A stretch of 64,000 nucleotides of DNA, taken from assembly GCF_000350225.1 (NCBI RefSeq), contig NW_005179111.1, forward strand, positions 80,505-144,504, read 5' to 3'. The number at the start of each line of letters is the position of its first letter. Positions within the stretch are counted from its first letter, which is position 1. The notes under the pieces were generated by a model. It was not told where the DNA came from. It did no database searches and worked only from the letters and a program-made list of their open reading frames with translations. The translations under genes and the position numbers were made by a program. This document shows, in pieces, positions 11,307 through 22,503 of the stretch. This stretch comes from Chondrus crispus. Its lineage: Eukaryota; Rhodophyta; Florideophyceae; Gigartinales; Gigartinaceae.

Positions 11307-12633
11307 GAGGAGAAGCGGAAGGGAGAACGGGGGAGCCCCGCTTGACGACGGGTCGAACACCGAAATACGCAAGGACACGCCCAAAGCCTCAAGACGGACC
11401 GGACAGCGACGTGGAAGAAAAATTCGGACTTACTCGGCGTCAACCGCTGCCCATCGGGGATGATCGAGCTGATGGCACACGGAGTGCCGTGTCGGAACGG
11501 CAAGGGAACCAGGGAGAGCTACAACCGGATGAAGCGAGAAGAATGCCCTCGCTTTCGTGGGATAGCCACCTGCAGGCCGGGCACGAGGAAGACCTTCGCA
11601 AAGGCGAGGGGGCCAATCGGCTCTACTGCGTACTTTTTTGGTCTGCACGCGTCGACAGCAGGACCTTGGAGATGACATCGCGAAGGATGGACATGACCTA
11701 CAAAAGAAAACACACCCATACCGAGGAGAGGTGACGGCGTGCGCCGCCAAGATGTTCTCTGAGATAGAATCCCATGCTCCCCTAGCGCGAGGGTACTCAT
11801 ACTGCAACGGAAGAGGGATGTCGCGTATGAAGCCGTGCAGACGGGTACCGCGTATGCAGCGGAACCGAGGCCGACTGCACGGCACCGCGAGTTGCAACTG
11901 GAATACGAGATTGGAAGCGTGAGTCGGATTTGAAAGGGGATGCCCCCGGACGTGAGGAGGGAATTGGTGAAGAAAAGGAGGAAACCGGTCGGTCACCACC
12001 GACACGTTAGGGGGAACACAGAAGAAGAATTTAAGCGTGAATTACTCTCTGCCCAGAAGGCCATTAACGTGTACCGGGACTGTTCTACACGGGGGATTTT
12101 GGGGACTGAAAAGAAGCACTGTGGGGAAAAGAGGAGTAAGACGGCGCGTTTGACCGATTGAGAAGGGAAAGGACTGACAAAGGGAACAGAGGAGTGAAGA
12201 CGAAGCCACCGGGACCAACGCAGAAAGACGGAGAGGAGAGGTTTCTCGATACGGCCGAGATGTGTGACGTCGATTGAGCGGATGCGCCTCCAATACAGGA
12301 CTGGGAGGCCCGCGCAGCGGCGTTGCTATGCGCAAGAAAAGGGACATCGGATGAGGGTGACCTACCGCCCGGAACGCTCTGAACGGATGCATCGAGATGC
12401 TCGCGTGGGAATGAAGCACGCAGAGTCTGAAGTCGCCGAGATTCGGCGTTTGGAGGTCGTCGACGAAAGAAGCGCGCGGGCGAGGACGGAAAGGAAACGG
12501 ACCGGAGGCACGCGATGCCGGAGACTGGTGTTACGGAGGGGCGAAGGAGCCTACGTCCCGGGAAGGGGGGGACACAATAAGGTCGATTCTACAAGCACAT
12601 GTGGACGCGGACGTCCACACTTGGGGGGGGGCA
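11307..12633 (+). other. 3' internal remnant of a gypsy-A-family element
   Basis: It lies upstream of the family A LTR at 12634 and ends with the same hairpin plus polypurine module as gypsy-A: GTGGACGCGGACGTCCAC at 12601-12618, then ACTTGGGGGGGGGCA. No intact gene is visible. Short minus-strand open frames (11430-12005, 12042-12419) could be decayed antisense coding sequence, but I see no alignable similarity. Confidence 0.55.
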
Positions 12634-13219
12634 TGTAGCATATCCCCCTCCCGGAATTAGATTTAGATTAGATTTGCAGCTGTAGAGCCCGAGCTCTACA
12701 GTACCTCAACGCGCGCACACGTGTAGTTTCAGTCCCGACGGCTGACAGTATTACAGTGCAGGCCGACCTGCACTACGGTAGCCCACTACAGTACATCGGT
12801 ACTGTAGTGTTGTCATAGATAATTGTGTACATTAAATATGAGCGGACCGCCGGCGGTGGAGGAGGGACAGGCACGGACTTGTCAGGGATCCTCCACTTTG
12901 GTCCGCCCGCTTACTTTCAGGTACTTCCTTCAGTTACCTTAGAGTAGCACCGCGCGCGGGTTGGGGACGCACGATACACGCCCACGAGCCGGCTCCGCCT
13001 CCGCCTGTCGATACTGGATCGTCACCCAGTACCGCTCCGGAGCGTCGAGGCGTCGAACCGCTCGCGCTTGCGCACGTCCTCCCCGATCCCGCTCTACCAC
13101 CGCTACCTCGAGCCCGTGCTCAGTACCGTGGGTGGGCCGTGCTTCTGTCTTCCCGCCGATCGGGGTCTTTCCGAACTGTCAGTACTCACCCCCTCGTCGT
13201 TGGCGGTGATTATACTACA
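12634..13219 (+). repeat. LTR family A, older diverged copy (586 bp)
   Basis: Starts TGTAGCATATCCCCCTC and ends GTGATTATACTACA, like the two gypsy-A LTRs (29523-30145, 42518-43129), but with more substitutions and indels. A polypurine tract precedes it, so it is a 3' LTR; no matching 5' LTR is in the window. Confidence 0.85.
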
Positions 13220-13660
13220 GTGTTTGCTTTTCGATATACATGCACTTCGTGAAACTAAATTTACCGCGAAAGCGTCGGTAGGAGGTACTACACACCGAAT
13301 TTTTCACGAAAATCTACATTGGCATTTAAGGAGACATTGGTAATTAAGTCTGGAACGGTTACAGTATACCTTCATAAATTGTGTACCGTACACTAATTCA
13401 AAACTGATGTGAGGAATCGGAGGTTCACAAATAGTGTACGGTATACATATTTGGTGTATTACGCCTGATAAAATTCTGCAACTATTCTGCAAATGTACTG
13501 TAAAGAAAAAAGTATAATGCATGGCAGAATTCTGCCACGTTTTGTTCAGAAAATGATTTACGCTGCGCCTGCAATACTGTAATGTGGGAGTATTACATTT
13601 TTGTCTCCACATGCACACGAGAGTCGACCAACCGCACCATCGACCTGAGCACAATCAGAC
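13220..13660. other. AT-rich 5' region of Harbinger-like element 1
   Basis: No coding sequence. It contains the short palindrome GGCAGAATTCTGCC near 13533 and several TGTAC/GTACA stretches. It should hold the left end of the transposon whose transposase starts at 13661, but I could not identify a terminal inverted repeat. Confidence 0.4.
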
Positions 13661-14117
13661 ATGACCAAGAGGCGCGGATCACAACGGCGACACACCAAAG
13701 TCGCCAGCAGACAAAGAGTATCTAGATGGAGACAAATTACGCCAACGCTTCTTTTGAGGAGATCGCAGCTGGCAAACGTGCCGTTGGCGGGTCTCCGTCA
13801 ATCTCTTGCAGCATATTTGCGTGCTAGATTGGACTACAGTACTCACTTGCGACGGACGCGAACTATATCCCTTTCCAACTACGCCTTTAACTTCAATTCA
13901 TTCACAGACACAGACTGCATTTTTAATTTTCGCTTCACGAAGCAAGACATCAGTCGTGTAGTCAGAGCCTTATCATGGCCTACGACACAGACGCACACAA
14001 AAAGGAATCGTTACTACGCTTCTCCCATTCTTTTCACGTGCGTAGTATTACGTCGTATGGCAAGCCCTTGCCGCTGGCGAGATGTGGAATTGAAGTTTGG
14101 AAAGCACGCTTCCCAAT
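13661..14117 (+). pseudogene. Harbinger-like DDE transposase, N-terminal part (split by gypsy-B)
   Basis: ATG at 13661. The translation has the N-terminal region typical of DDE_4-type transposases: a basic start, then FRFTKQDISRVVRAL, RNRYYASPI and RRMASPCRWRDVELKFG, a helix-turn-helix-like segment. The frame is interrupted after HASQ by gypsy-B at 14118 and resumes in register at 25436. Apart from the insertion the gene (about 395 codons in all) has no stop or frameshift, so it was probably intact when hit. CCAAT at 14113-14117 is the left target duplication; the right copy is CCAGT. Confidence 0.85.
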
Positions 14118-14717
14118 TGTGGTACAACCGTAGGGACGCTAAACCGTAAACGGAAAAGGACACGCTGTACCTAAAATGAGAGAGCCTGGGGGACCGCTAC
14201 ACTGGAGCGTCAGGTAGAATAAACCGGAACGGTAGGAAGCACAGGACAAGGGAGGTACACCGCACTGGACACGCGCAGTCGTACTGGGGTGTAGAGCAGT
14301 ACGACCGGTGGCGAACTGGAAACCTGAGGGACTTACTTAACCGTACGGTAAAAGGACTAGGGTAGGAAGTGAGGGGAGGCATGCTTGCCTCGGTTTACCT
14401 CCAGCCCGGTGCCCCCTATCTTATACCCCCTAGTAGGGCGGTGGCACCGGACGGACTACAGTAGCTGTACATACTGTAGCCAGCTTACTGTAGCTTACGG
14501 CAACTAAAAATGACTACTGTACTAACCCACCGATCGGTCGAGCACCACGTGTACACCTGCACTACCTGGTGCCACTAACTACACGTGGACTCCCACGTGG
14601 CCACATATACACGTGCTGGCCACGTATGCACCGTATCGGTTAACATCTTAATACTGTACTCGGCGGAGCCCCTGGTACCCGCCTAGTACAGTAGCGCCAC
14701 TTGGCAATTGTACCACA
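14118..14717 (-). repeat. gypsy-B 3' LTR
   Basis: 600 bp, a direct repeat of 24833-25431, rich in TACTGTA/TACAGTA motifs near 14457-14530. It ends exactly at the target duplication. Confidence 0.93.
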
Positions 14718-14754
14718 GACCCCCCTTCTTAAATGACGGCACGTCCTCGTGCCG
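14717..14754 (-). promoter_or_regulatory. gypsy-B 3' polypurine tract with upstream hairpin
   Basis: Plus strand AGACCCCCCTTCTTA (14717-14731) is AAGAAGGGGGGTCT on the coding strand, directly before the 3' LTR. The adjoining GACGGCACG...CGTGCCGTC is a perfect short hairpin. The same 15-mer, again next to a hairpin, occurs just after pol at 18055-18069. Confidence 0.75.
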
Positions 14755-17700
14755 TCCGTCCCGGAGGCTGCATTTCCACTTCAAGTCTTCCCACCACGGC
14801 CATCCTTGACGCGAACATTCCGTATCGGTATTAGCCGCCGCCTGTCAGCCGACGACCTCACTGCGCAGACCCTCTCCGTCATGGGCAAGCGCCGGCGCCC
14901 CGGTCGGGCAGCTTGGCGGTCTTTCGCTCGGCCATGTAAGCCGGGCGCTAATTTCCATGCGGTTGCGATTCCTGCTTCCTGATGCGACTAACCGTATTTC
15001 ATCCCCACTGACTTCTTGATCGACAGGTCCTAATCACCCTCTCTCACCCGTACAGTACCAATAACGGATCAAAGGACAGGGGGAAACCCGACGGTGCCGG
15101 CCACGACAGCGCCGGCAACACGGTCGAGGGCTGAGGCGAGACTGCCTCGCCTTTCTGTATTGAGATCGCGCCGGAGTATTCCCGTTCAGAGACTCCCGTA
15201 GCTCGTCCGAACGGTGGGTAAGTTAAGAGCAGCGATGGTAACGCCAGCTGCCCACAACCCACTGGACAGGACCGACGGCTCGACGGTAATACAAAGACCT
15301 CGCCGGAGCCACGACTCGAGGGCCGACAGGGCTTGGAATTTCTCGGCGATCGCCCGTCCAGTATTCCCGAGTCACGAGGTTGTCCACCGTCTGCGGAGGT
15401 CGGGGCGTGCAGTAGCTGCCCCGGAGATGCTCCGTGGACGGGTTTCCCAACGGTGCCACCGGGGAATAATTATCTTCGACGGTCTAGGGTCTGAGTGGGG
15501 CTCGGTTGGCCCCACGCCCCGGAAGATACCGTAAGGACTTTTGCGCAGACGGCCCCCCGGTATTCGTAGAATAATTCCCCCTGAGGAGTCCCTGGGAGCG
15601 ACGGAGATCGAGAAAGGCCCTTCGATGGGCTAGTCTCCTGCCAGGGCAGCCATGTCGGCGAGAAGGGTAACGGCGGCGACACGGATGCCAACGACGGATG
15701 GCAAGGAATCGTCCCCTGTGGGGACGCCTGTGCCGTTCTCCCTGCCATCGAGGACGGTGATTCAACCGCCTTCGCGGGACAGTACCAGCCCGTTTCGGTC
15801 TCCACCCAGCCGTGGCACCGAGGCGGCTATAACGACTTCCCTGGGGACTCCGAGCGAATGCGGCGCTTCCTCGTCCGCAGGGCCCTCGCGGTTTGGGGTT
15901 GGAGCTGACGCTCCTCCGCGAGGCCGCGGGGTAGGTGCATTACCACTTTTGGCTTCCTCGTCCTCGTGGAAGAGGGGAGCCAACCATTCGGTACTGTCTG
16001 CGCCCACCTGGGGGGGCCAACGAGATCTCCCCCTCATCGCCCGCTGGCTCCGGCAAACAATTCATCCGGAGAGCCCTCGCGGCTCGGTGTTGAGGCGGCC
16101 GCCCCTCCGCGAAATCGCGGGGTAGTCGTCGGCCGGACGGCTGCGTCAACAATTGACGAGCTCGGTCGAGTCTTCTCCGGGGGCCGCAAGCGCGGGGCTG
16201 AGATGCCACCTGCGCCGGGTTTCACCAACCGGTCTTCTGGGGCGAGCATGGCGGGGAGCCCCGACGGTTTGGCCGAGGGCCTCCGCTCGCCCAAGCGCGC
16301 CAGACTCGAATAGGCGCTATTCCGTGACGGTGGTTCTCAACCCGATAGTACCCCAATAAAACATCTGCCTTCTCCGTCTCGCCTCTCCTTGCTTGCGCGG
16401 ACCTCCTTGAGGGGAGGCCTCATCGACTCTCCAAGCGGTGCGAGCGTGCGAGCGGAAGTAGGAGCAGCTCCGGTGGTCGGTATGTGCAGTGCGCCCCCCG
16501 GTTCGATGCCGCTGCGTTTTCCTTCGCGGAAAATAGGCCTTTTTCTTAGTAAAACGTGCCTGGTTTTTCCGTTCGGCGGGTGGCTTTTTGCCTTTTTGAC
16601 GAGCTCCCATTGGCTATTCCCTCCAAAGGGCGGCGCTTTGAACCGCCACCAATGCGCTGCGGCGGACTCCCATTGGGTGTAGCAACCGGGTACAGTACCG
16701 TATGCACCTCATGTACTGTACCCCGGCCATTCCGTGGCGGTGATTGGGTTTGGGGACGGCATGGCTTCACAGCAATTCGTCCCCATCCCCCATCATCCAT
16801 GGCCGACCCCAAAGGCGCTCAGTGACCTGAGCGCTCTCTCGGAGGTCCCTGGAGGGTACTGTTCGGTTGCGCCCGGCCTTGGCGGGGCGCCTGGTACAGA
16901 CCCAGAACCCACCGTGGGGCCTGTGTCTGTACCGGGTGACCCGGAGGGCTACAGCGCCTCCCCATAACCAGGCGCTTCTCCGGGGTAGTGGTGCCAATGT
17001 ACCGATGCACGGCACCCCCCCCGGAGGGCGGGCCATTTTGCCAACTCGGCCGCCCCTCTCTTCCACCGGCGCGTACAGTACGCAGGGGTCTCGACCCTTG
17101 TGGTTGCGGGGAGACCCCTCTGCCCTCGCCCGGTCCCTTTCCGTGGCGGTTGGGGTCGTACGGGTGCACCGCCGGCAACTTCGCCGACAACCCCGATTTG
17201 GAAACTGTAAAAATGACTAGATCCAATAAAAACTGATCTCGTTTCCAAATCGGTTGACACATCGCCATGACCGCTTTTTGGGGGTTGATACTCCCGGGTC
17301 CGGCTTGACGCGGTGAGCACGATTCCGCTCCCGGAAGTGGGCTACGATTTTTGTTTAGCCCGCTAGGGATCAAACCGTAGCCCAAAGTCGACCGAAATTG
17401 GCGGCTGGTCCGCCGGGGTCGACATTGACCGTTTTTCGGACCTTATACTGTCCGACGCGGCTTGACGCGGGGAGTACGATACCGTTGTCGGCGCTGGGCT
17501 ACAATTTTTATTGAGCCGGCTAAGGGCTCAAACGTAGCCCGAACTTCGACTTAATTGCCGAACCGAAGGGTGTCACCCCTCACAATTTGGTCCCCGGATT
17601 TTGCCGCAGGTCACCGCACCAGTACGGGAATGACACTTGGCAATTTTTGCCACGTGTCGGGGGTCGCGCCGCCGCTGCAGGTATCCGAGACGGTATTTAT

Positions 17701-18054
17701 CTTGGGCACCGCGGGCGTGCCGTTGCTCCCCATCGTCGACCATGGTCGACCTCGGGGGACACCTAGTGACCTAGGCGATCCCTCTGAGGTCCCTGGACTT
17801 CACCGTTTCGGATTACACGCCTGATAAGCGGCGTGTACAGTATTTGACACACGGCACCTCCCCAAAGGGCTGGCCAATTTTGTAACTCAGGCCCTTAGTT
17901 CGGGGGGTGACGGAGTCGACTGCCAGCCGTAGTTTAGAGGGTGCAAAGCCCATCGTAGTGCGTGCAGTTCGGAGCGGTAGTGACGGTCCCGTAGGAGACT
18001 GCTGCCCCCCGCATGCCCTACACGCGGGTGGTCTCAACCGGTACAGTATCCGGG
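14732..18054 (-). repeat. gypsy-B extra 3' region with diverged repeats
   Basis: 3.3 kb between pol and the 3' LTR. There are three sets of diverged direct repeats. The first is about 187 bp apart (around 15876-15990 and 16063-16180; shared AGCCCTCGCGG, CTCCGCGA, CGCGGGGTAG). The second covers 16790-17060 and 17740-17900 (shared GGTCCCTGGA, CACGGCACC). The third is about 180 bp apart (17270-17400 and 17440-17560; shared GGCTTGACGCGG, GGGCTACAATTTTT-like). Open frames on the plus strand (15652-16125, 15966-16313) are Ser/Pro/Arg rich and unrecognised. They may be decayed antisense coding sequence. Confidence 0.55.
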
Positions 18055-18108
18055 AGACCCCCCTTCTTAGCTTGCGCCACCGAGCGGAATTTTAAGCTCG
18101 GTGGGCTC
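18055..18108 (-). promoter_or_regulatory. Internal polypurine-tract duplicate after gypsy-B pol
   Basis: AGACCCCCCTTCTTA at 18055-18069 is identical to the 3' polypurine tract at 14717-14731. Beside it CACCGAGC...GCTCGGTG forms a hairpin overlapping the pol stop codon. Confidence 0.65.
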
Positions 18109-19077
18109 GCCAATACCGATCGATAAAGGCTTGTGGTAGGCCCTCCGCGGGTTCGAATGTATCATCCGCGGGGGTGCAGCCATACCACCGCATTTTGTAT
18201 TCCAAACCGGTAGGGGTGTCGCGATGCGCTACGAGACGGTCGACGACGAACTCCTCGGGGGTATTTGCACCGTCCCCATGGGGAAGGTTAATCCGTTCGG
18301 AAGGGGCACTTATGCCCCCTGTAGGCATGGTCCGGTCCCCCGGGCCCCTCGGCATCCGCGTGACGCGGTCAATACTGACTCGTACGGGAAGCCCGTCTTG
18401 CTCCAAAGTAACGGTCGTGTCCGTGGCTTGGCGGACCCGAAAGGGTCCTTCCGTCTTCGGTAAAAGCTTGACGGACATGTCGTCCGTCCCAAGCCCCTGT
18501 CCATCACGGTCACGTCGTTCAGCCGCTCGGAGGGATCGGGGAGGGCGATCCACGTAGACTTGGTCGCCCTCTTGTGTTACCGGTCGGAATCGGACTTTCT
18601 TATCGAAGTTCTCGTTATACCGCTTCTGGGCCGCGGTCATCTTTACCCGCGCACGGTCGAGGACATCCCGTACCTTGCGAAGAGTCGCCCGCTTGTACTG
18701 TACGGGAGTACGTGGGTCGTCCTGGGCGACTCCCGCAGCCTGGGGCGCTGTACGCGCGACGGTTAATCCAGACGGTTGTCTTGTCAACACCAGGTCAAAC
18801 GGAGTAGTCTCCGTTGACAGGTGGACTTTTATGTTATAAGCGTACGTCAGAGGCTGTAGGAAGTCGTCCCAGTCTCGCTGGTGCTCCTCGACATAATGTC
18901 GGAGGCTCTGCACGATGGTCTTACTAAACCGTTCGGTCTGCCCGTTAGTTTGCGGTGGTAGGCTGTCGTCAAATAGTGACGTATGCCAAGCAGCGCGCAC
19001 ACGGCGTCGAAGAACTTCGCCGCAAATTGCGGACCGTTATCGGTAAGGACGTACTGTGGTGCTCCGTAGACGTACAC
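18092..19077 (-). pseudogene. gypsy-B integrase C-terminal half with chromodomain
   Basis: Carries the second catalytic Asp segment (LTDNGPQFAAKFF), a frameshift near 18955, then PPQTNGQTERFSK with the catalytic Glu, the integrase GPF-like region (EGPFRVRQ) and a C-terminal chromodomain (VDRLVAHRDTPTGLEYKMRWYG, then DTFEPAE). Chromodomains in this position are known in chromovirus-type gypsy elements and direct integration to marked chromatin. The stop TAA lies in a hairpin just before the internal polypurine tract. Confidence 0.88.
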
Positions 19078-20559
19078 TCAGTTGTCCAGGAATGCGTTAG
19101 CCACCACGGCTGGGGTTGTCGTACGAAGCGCGATACTGCGCGTGAGCTTCGAGAACCGGTCTGTAATCACAAGGACGAATTGATTCCCATGTGCGGTCTT
19201 CGGCAACGGACTCAGGAGGTCCATTGCGACAAACTCCAAGGGTCCGGCCGCGGGGAATAGTTTCATGTCCTTTTGATGACGTACAATCGTGCCCCGCGTC
19301 GCAGAGCATGATTGACAGTTCCGTACTGTGGCGTATACGTCGTTGGACATGTGGGGCCAGTAGTACTCCCTTCTCAGGGTATAGTACATCCTGGTCCCAC
19401 CGGGGTGTCCGGCCAACCTTGGGTGGTGTGGCAAATACAGCACCTTGGCCCTTAACCGTTTCGGGACGACGCGTTGCAGTGTCCCATCAAGAGGGGACCT
19501 CCGCACCAAGAAACCGTAACGGTCCACTTCATACTTTGAGTCTGGCTCTCCGACGGTTCGGGCGGCATGGATACAGAACTCGTCCGCCTCCTGTGCTTGG
19601 ATAAATTCCTCAACCGACAGGGACGATACGTCCGTTTGTTCGAGAGTTACGGCAAGGGCCTGGGGCCTCTCTCGCGCATTCTCAGGACTCCGTTCGGTAG
19701 CTGGGGCCCAGTCAATATCGACGGGCCCCACGTTAGGCTCCTGTCTTGACACTTGAAAGACGAAGCTCGGGACTTCGTCGTCTACCGCGGCGGTTTCCCC
19801 TTCGTCCGTCTGGAGGCGAGATACCCCATCCGCCAATTGGTGTTTGATACCCGGCCGGTATTGTACGTCGTAGTCATACTCCGCCAGGCGTAACCGCCAG
19901 CAGGCGAGCCGGCCGGACCTGTCCGCCAAATTGAGGACCCACCGGAGGGCCTCATGGTCCGTTCGGAGATTGAAGGTGGAACCGTACAGGTAAGGGCGTA
20001 ATGCCAGCATGCTACAGACGGCTGCAAGGCACTCCTTCTCGGTCGTCGTGTAATTCTTCTCAGCATCCGTGAGACTACGGCTCCAGTAGCCAACCGGTAA
20101 TTTATCTCCGTTCGGTTGGTCTTGCAGCAGGGCACACCCCACTTGGTACGCACATGCGTCCGTGTCGAGTGTGTACTTGTAACCGTGACGGGGTAGAGCC
20201 AAGATGGGCGGTGAGACCAGCCTCTTCTTTTGCTCGGCAAAGGCCTCATATTCCGAATCGGATAGGACTCCCAGTTCGAAGGGGTGATCCTTGCTCGTCT
20301 TCCTATTGAGGGGAGCGGCAATTTTGGCGATGTTCGGGACGAACCGCCTGTAGACATTGCACATCCCCAGAAAGGAGCGTATTTCCGTTTGGTTAGGGGG
20401 AGGTAGCGCCCGCTCGATAGCGATGACGTTGCGCCTCTCGACCTCTAACCGTCCCGGTCGGATTATGTGCCCCAGGTACGTCACTGAAGTGTCGAAGAAT
20501 GTACATTTCGATATCTTCAGCGATACCCAGCGGTGTACAACAGTGGTAGTACCTCCCAA
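19078..20559 (-). pseudogene. gypsy-B RT end, RNase H and integrase N-terminal half
   Basis: Begins after a frameshift just downstream of the RT active site (KISKCTFFDTSVTYLGH), then has the RT connection, RNase H (LDTDACAY, TTTEKECLAAVC, RTDHEALRW), the integrase H-H-C-C finger (HHPRLAGHPGGTRMYY ... CQSCSATRG) and the first catalytic Asp (VAMDLLSPLP). It ends at TGA 19078-19080, where gypsy relatives have Trp (FLDNW). Confidence 0.9.
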
Positions 20560-21524
20560 ACGTGGTCGAGGTGTTCCGTAACGGCTTTGGAGTACACGAT
20601 GACGTCATCAAAGTACACCAATGCGGTTTCCTATTTAACTCGGGAGAGGATGATGTCCACAGCCCTTTGGAAAGTGGCTGGGGCATTCTTTAAACCGAAC
20701 GTCATCCGTACAAACCGGTATAGACCGCAGTGCGACGCGAACGTCGTCTTATCGCGGTCCTCCTCGGCAACTTCAACTTGCCAGTATCCACTATTGCAAT
20801 CAAGCGTAGTGAATACTGTATCGTCGCCGAGTGAGTCGATGCACTCATCCATTCGCGGTAGGGGATAGGAATCCCGGATGATACGTGCGTTTAGCTTGCG
20901 GTAGTCCACACAGAACCGCATGGTACCGTCCTTTTTGGGTACGATGACCACAGGACTGGCCCATTCTGCCGTCGCCGGCTCGATGACGCCGGCCCGCAGC
21001 ATGCGGTTCACCTCGGTTTTTTCCTTTTCCCGTGCGGTTGGACCAGCTCGATGCGGAGCTTGGTAGATGGGATTGGCCCCCGCCTTGAGGTCGGTGCGGT
21101 GCTTGGTAGCACCAATCTTCCCGAGGCGGACATTCCACATCTTCTTGAATTCGGAGAGCATCGTTAATATTTTTTCACGAAGCTCTCCGTCCTCCTCGCC
21201 GATGTGGACATCCTCGGTCCACAACCACGGGGGGTCATCCGTACCGGTTTTGTCTTCACCCTCATCTTCCGTATCGGATTGTTCTTGAACGTCCTCTACA
21301 GTGCCCATGGGAGAAATATTTTTGTTTCCTCCCCCCTCCTTAGCTTCAGCCACTCCTGTGGCTGGCTGAAGGGTTAGGATCTGCGTAGGCGAGGGTAACG
21401 CAATTCCAATAACGGTGTGCTTGGGCAGATGAACCGAGTGATGACTGAAGTTGCTCATTATTACCGAAAACGGAATGTCTGGCTTCATATCCATGACTCC
21501 CTGCGCCATAAGCGACAGGTTCTT
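20560..21524 (-). pseudogene. gypsy-B reverse transcriptase N-terminal part
   Basis: Contains the protease-RT linker (LPKHTVIG), the RT primer grip and fingers (YQAPHRAGP, VIEPATAEWASPVVIVPKKDG, FCVDYRKLN, FTTLDCNSGYWQ) and FQRAVDIILSRVK. It is cut by TAG at 20631-20633, at a position where gypsy-A has Trp. The active site YFDD follows in frame, then a single-base shift leads into the next segment. An in-frame TAG at 21525-21527 separates it from the protease linker. Confidence 0.9.
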
Positions 21525-22081
21525 CTATGCCGTGCGGGGATGGTTCTGTAAGAAGCAGAGCCCAGCAACCGGCGTTGCCACCCGTACGGTTGCTTTCGTC
21601 ATGGGGGGAATTGTAATTCCCCGCACCATGCGTATTTTCCGAGACGGTGTGTTGTTTGGAAACGGCTTGGTTCTTGGCGATTTTTCTGTTTCCGTTCGGT
21701 GTTCCTTATAAGTAAATTTGGATGGCGTCGTGCCTGTAAGTGCGAGTGGGGGGCATGATGGAAGAGAACCCTCCTTCGCGGTGGTAGAATTGCCTTGATA
21801 TGTCGGTCTATAAAGGTGGTCCCCAATATACAATCCACAGCCAGGCGGGTGACCACGAGAAACTGGACCCTGGCTGTGAAATCTCCGATGCGGACGTGCA
21901 GTGTAAGCTGTCCAAGGGCGCTCATTGAGCGATTGGAGGCGTCCACCAGCGGCGCGCTCTTTACCGGACAGATGGCCGCGCGCCATGGCACGGCCACACA
22001 GCGTATATGGATGAGGTTGGGCGCTGCCCCCGAGTCTAGGACTCGGGACAATTCCCGCATATTCGCTTGTCGCAGCCCCAC
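21525..22081 (-). pseudogene. gypsy-B aspartic protease
   Basis: Contains the retroviral-type protease motif LDSGAAPNLI and, about 60 residues later, DCILGTTFID, the flap-distal ILG motif. The protease frame (codon starts at position 1 modulo 3) and the following protease-RT linker frame (position 2) overlap by several hundred bases and are related by a -1 shift, as in gypsy-A. Confidence 0.82.
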
Positions 22082-22503
22082 CGTCGCCGAAACCTTATAG
22101 TTCTGCCGTTTGAAGAAGCAGATAGGTTCCGCTGCGGTCTGCGCGTCTTCCGTTCGGTTCAGTTCTGCTGCCTGAGTTGAGGGGGAAGGATCCTCCGGGG
22201 TGAGGCAGACAGGGAGTGTTGACGACGTTGCCCCTACGCGTCCTCCCTGTCTTCACCCGTGAGTTGGAGATCCTCCTCCTCCTCAGCGACGAGCTTCTCC
22301 GCCCCGTCGACCCCCTCGTGCACCAGGTTGACCGTCGTGGTTTGAAATGAGGAATTTCCTCGCCACACCGGTCCCTGTGGACGACTGAATGAAGAACAAG
22401 GGCGGAGCCCCTGTCGGATGCGTAACTTTTGATGGTTCGCTTCCCTCGCTGCTAGGAGCTGGGCTCGCAGCGAGGCGTCCGCAACAATAGGGCAGCTTTC
22501 CTG

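Noticed and set aside
13220..13660. Terminal inverted repeat of Harbinger-like element 1
   Set aside because: Compared by eye with 27562-27860 on the opposite strand; only short chance matches found, so no end is called.
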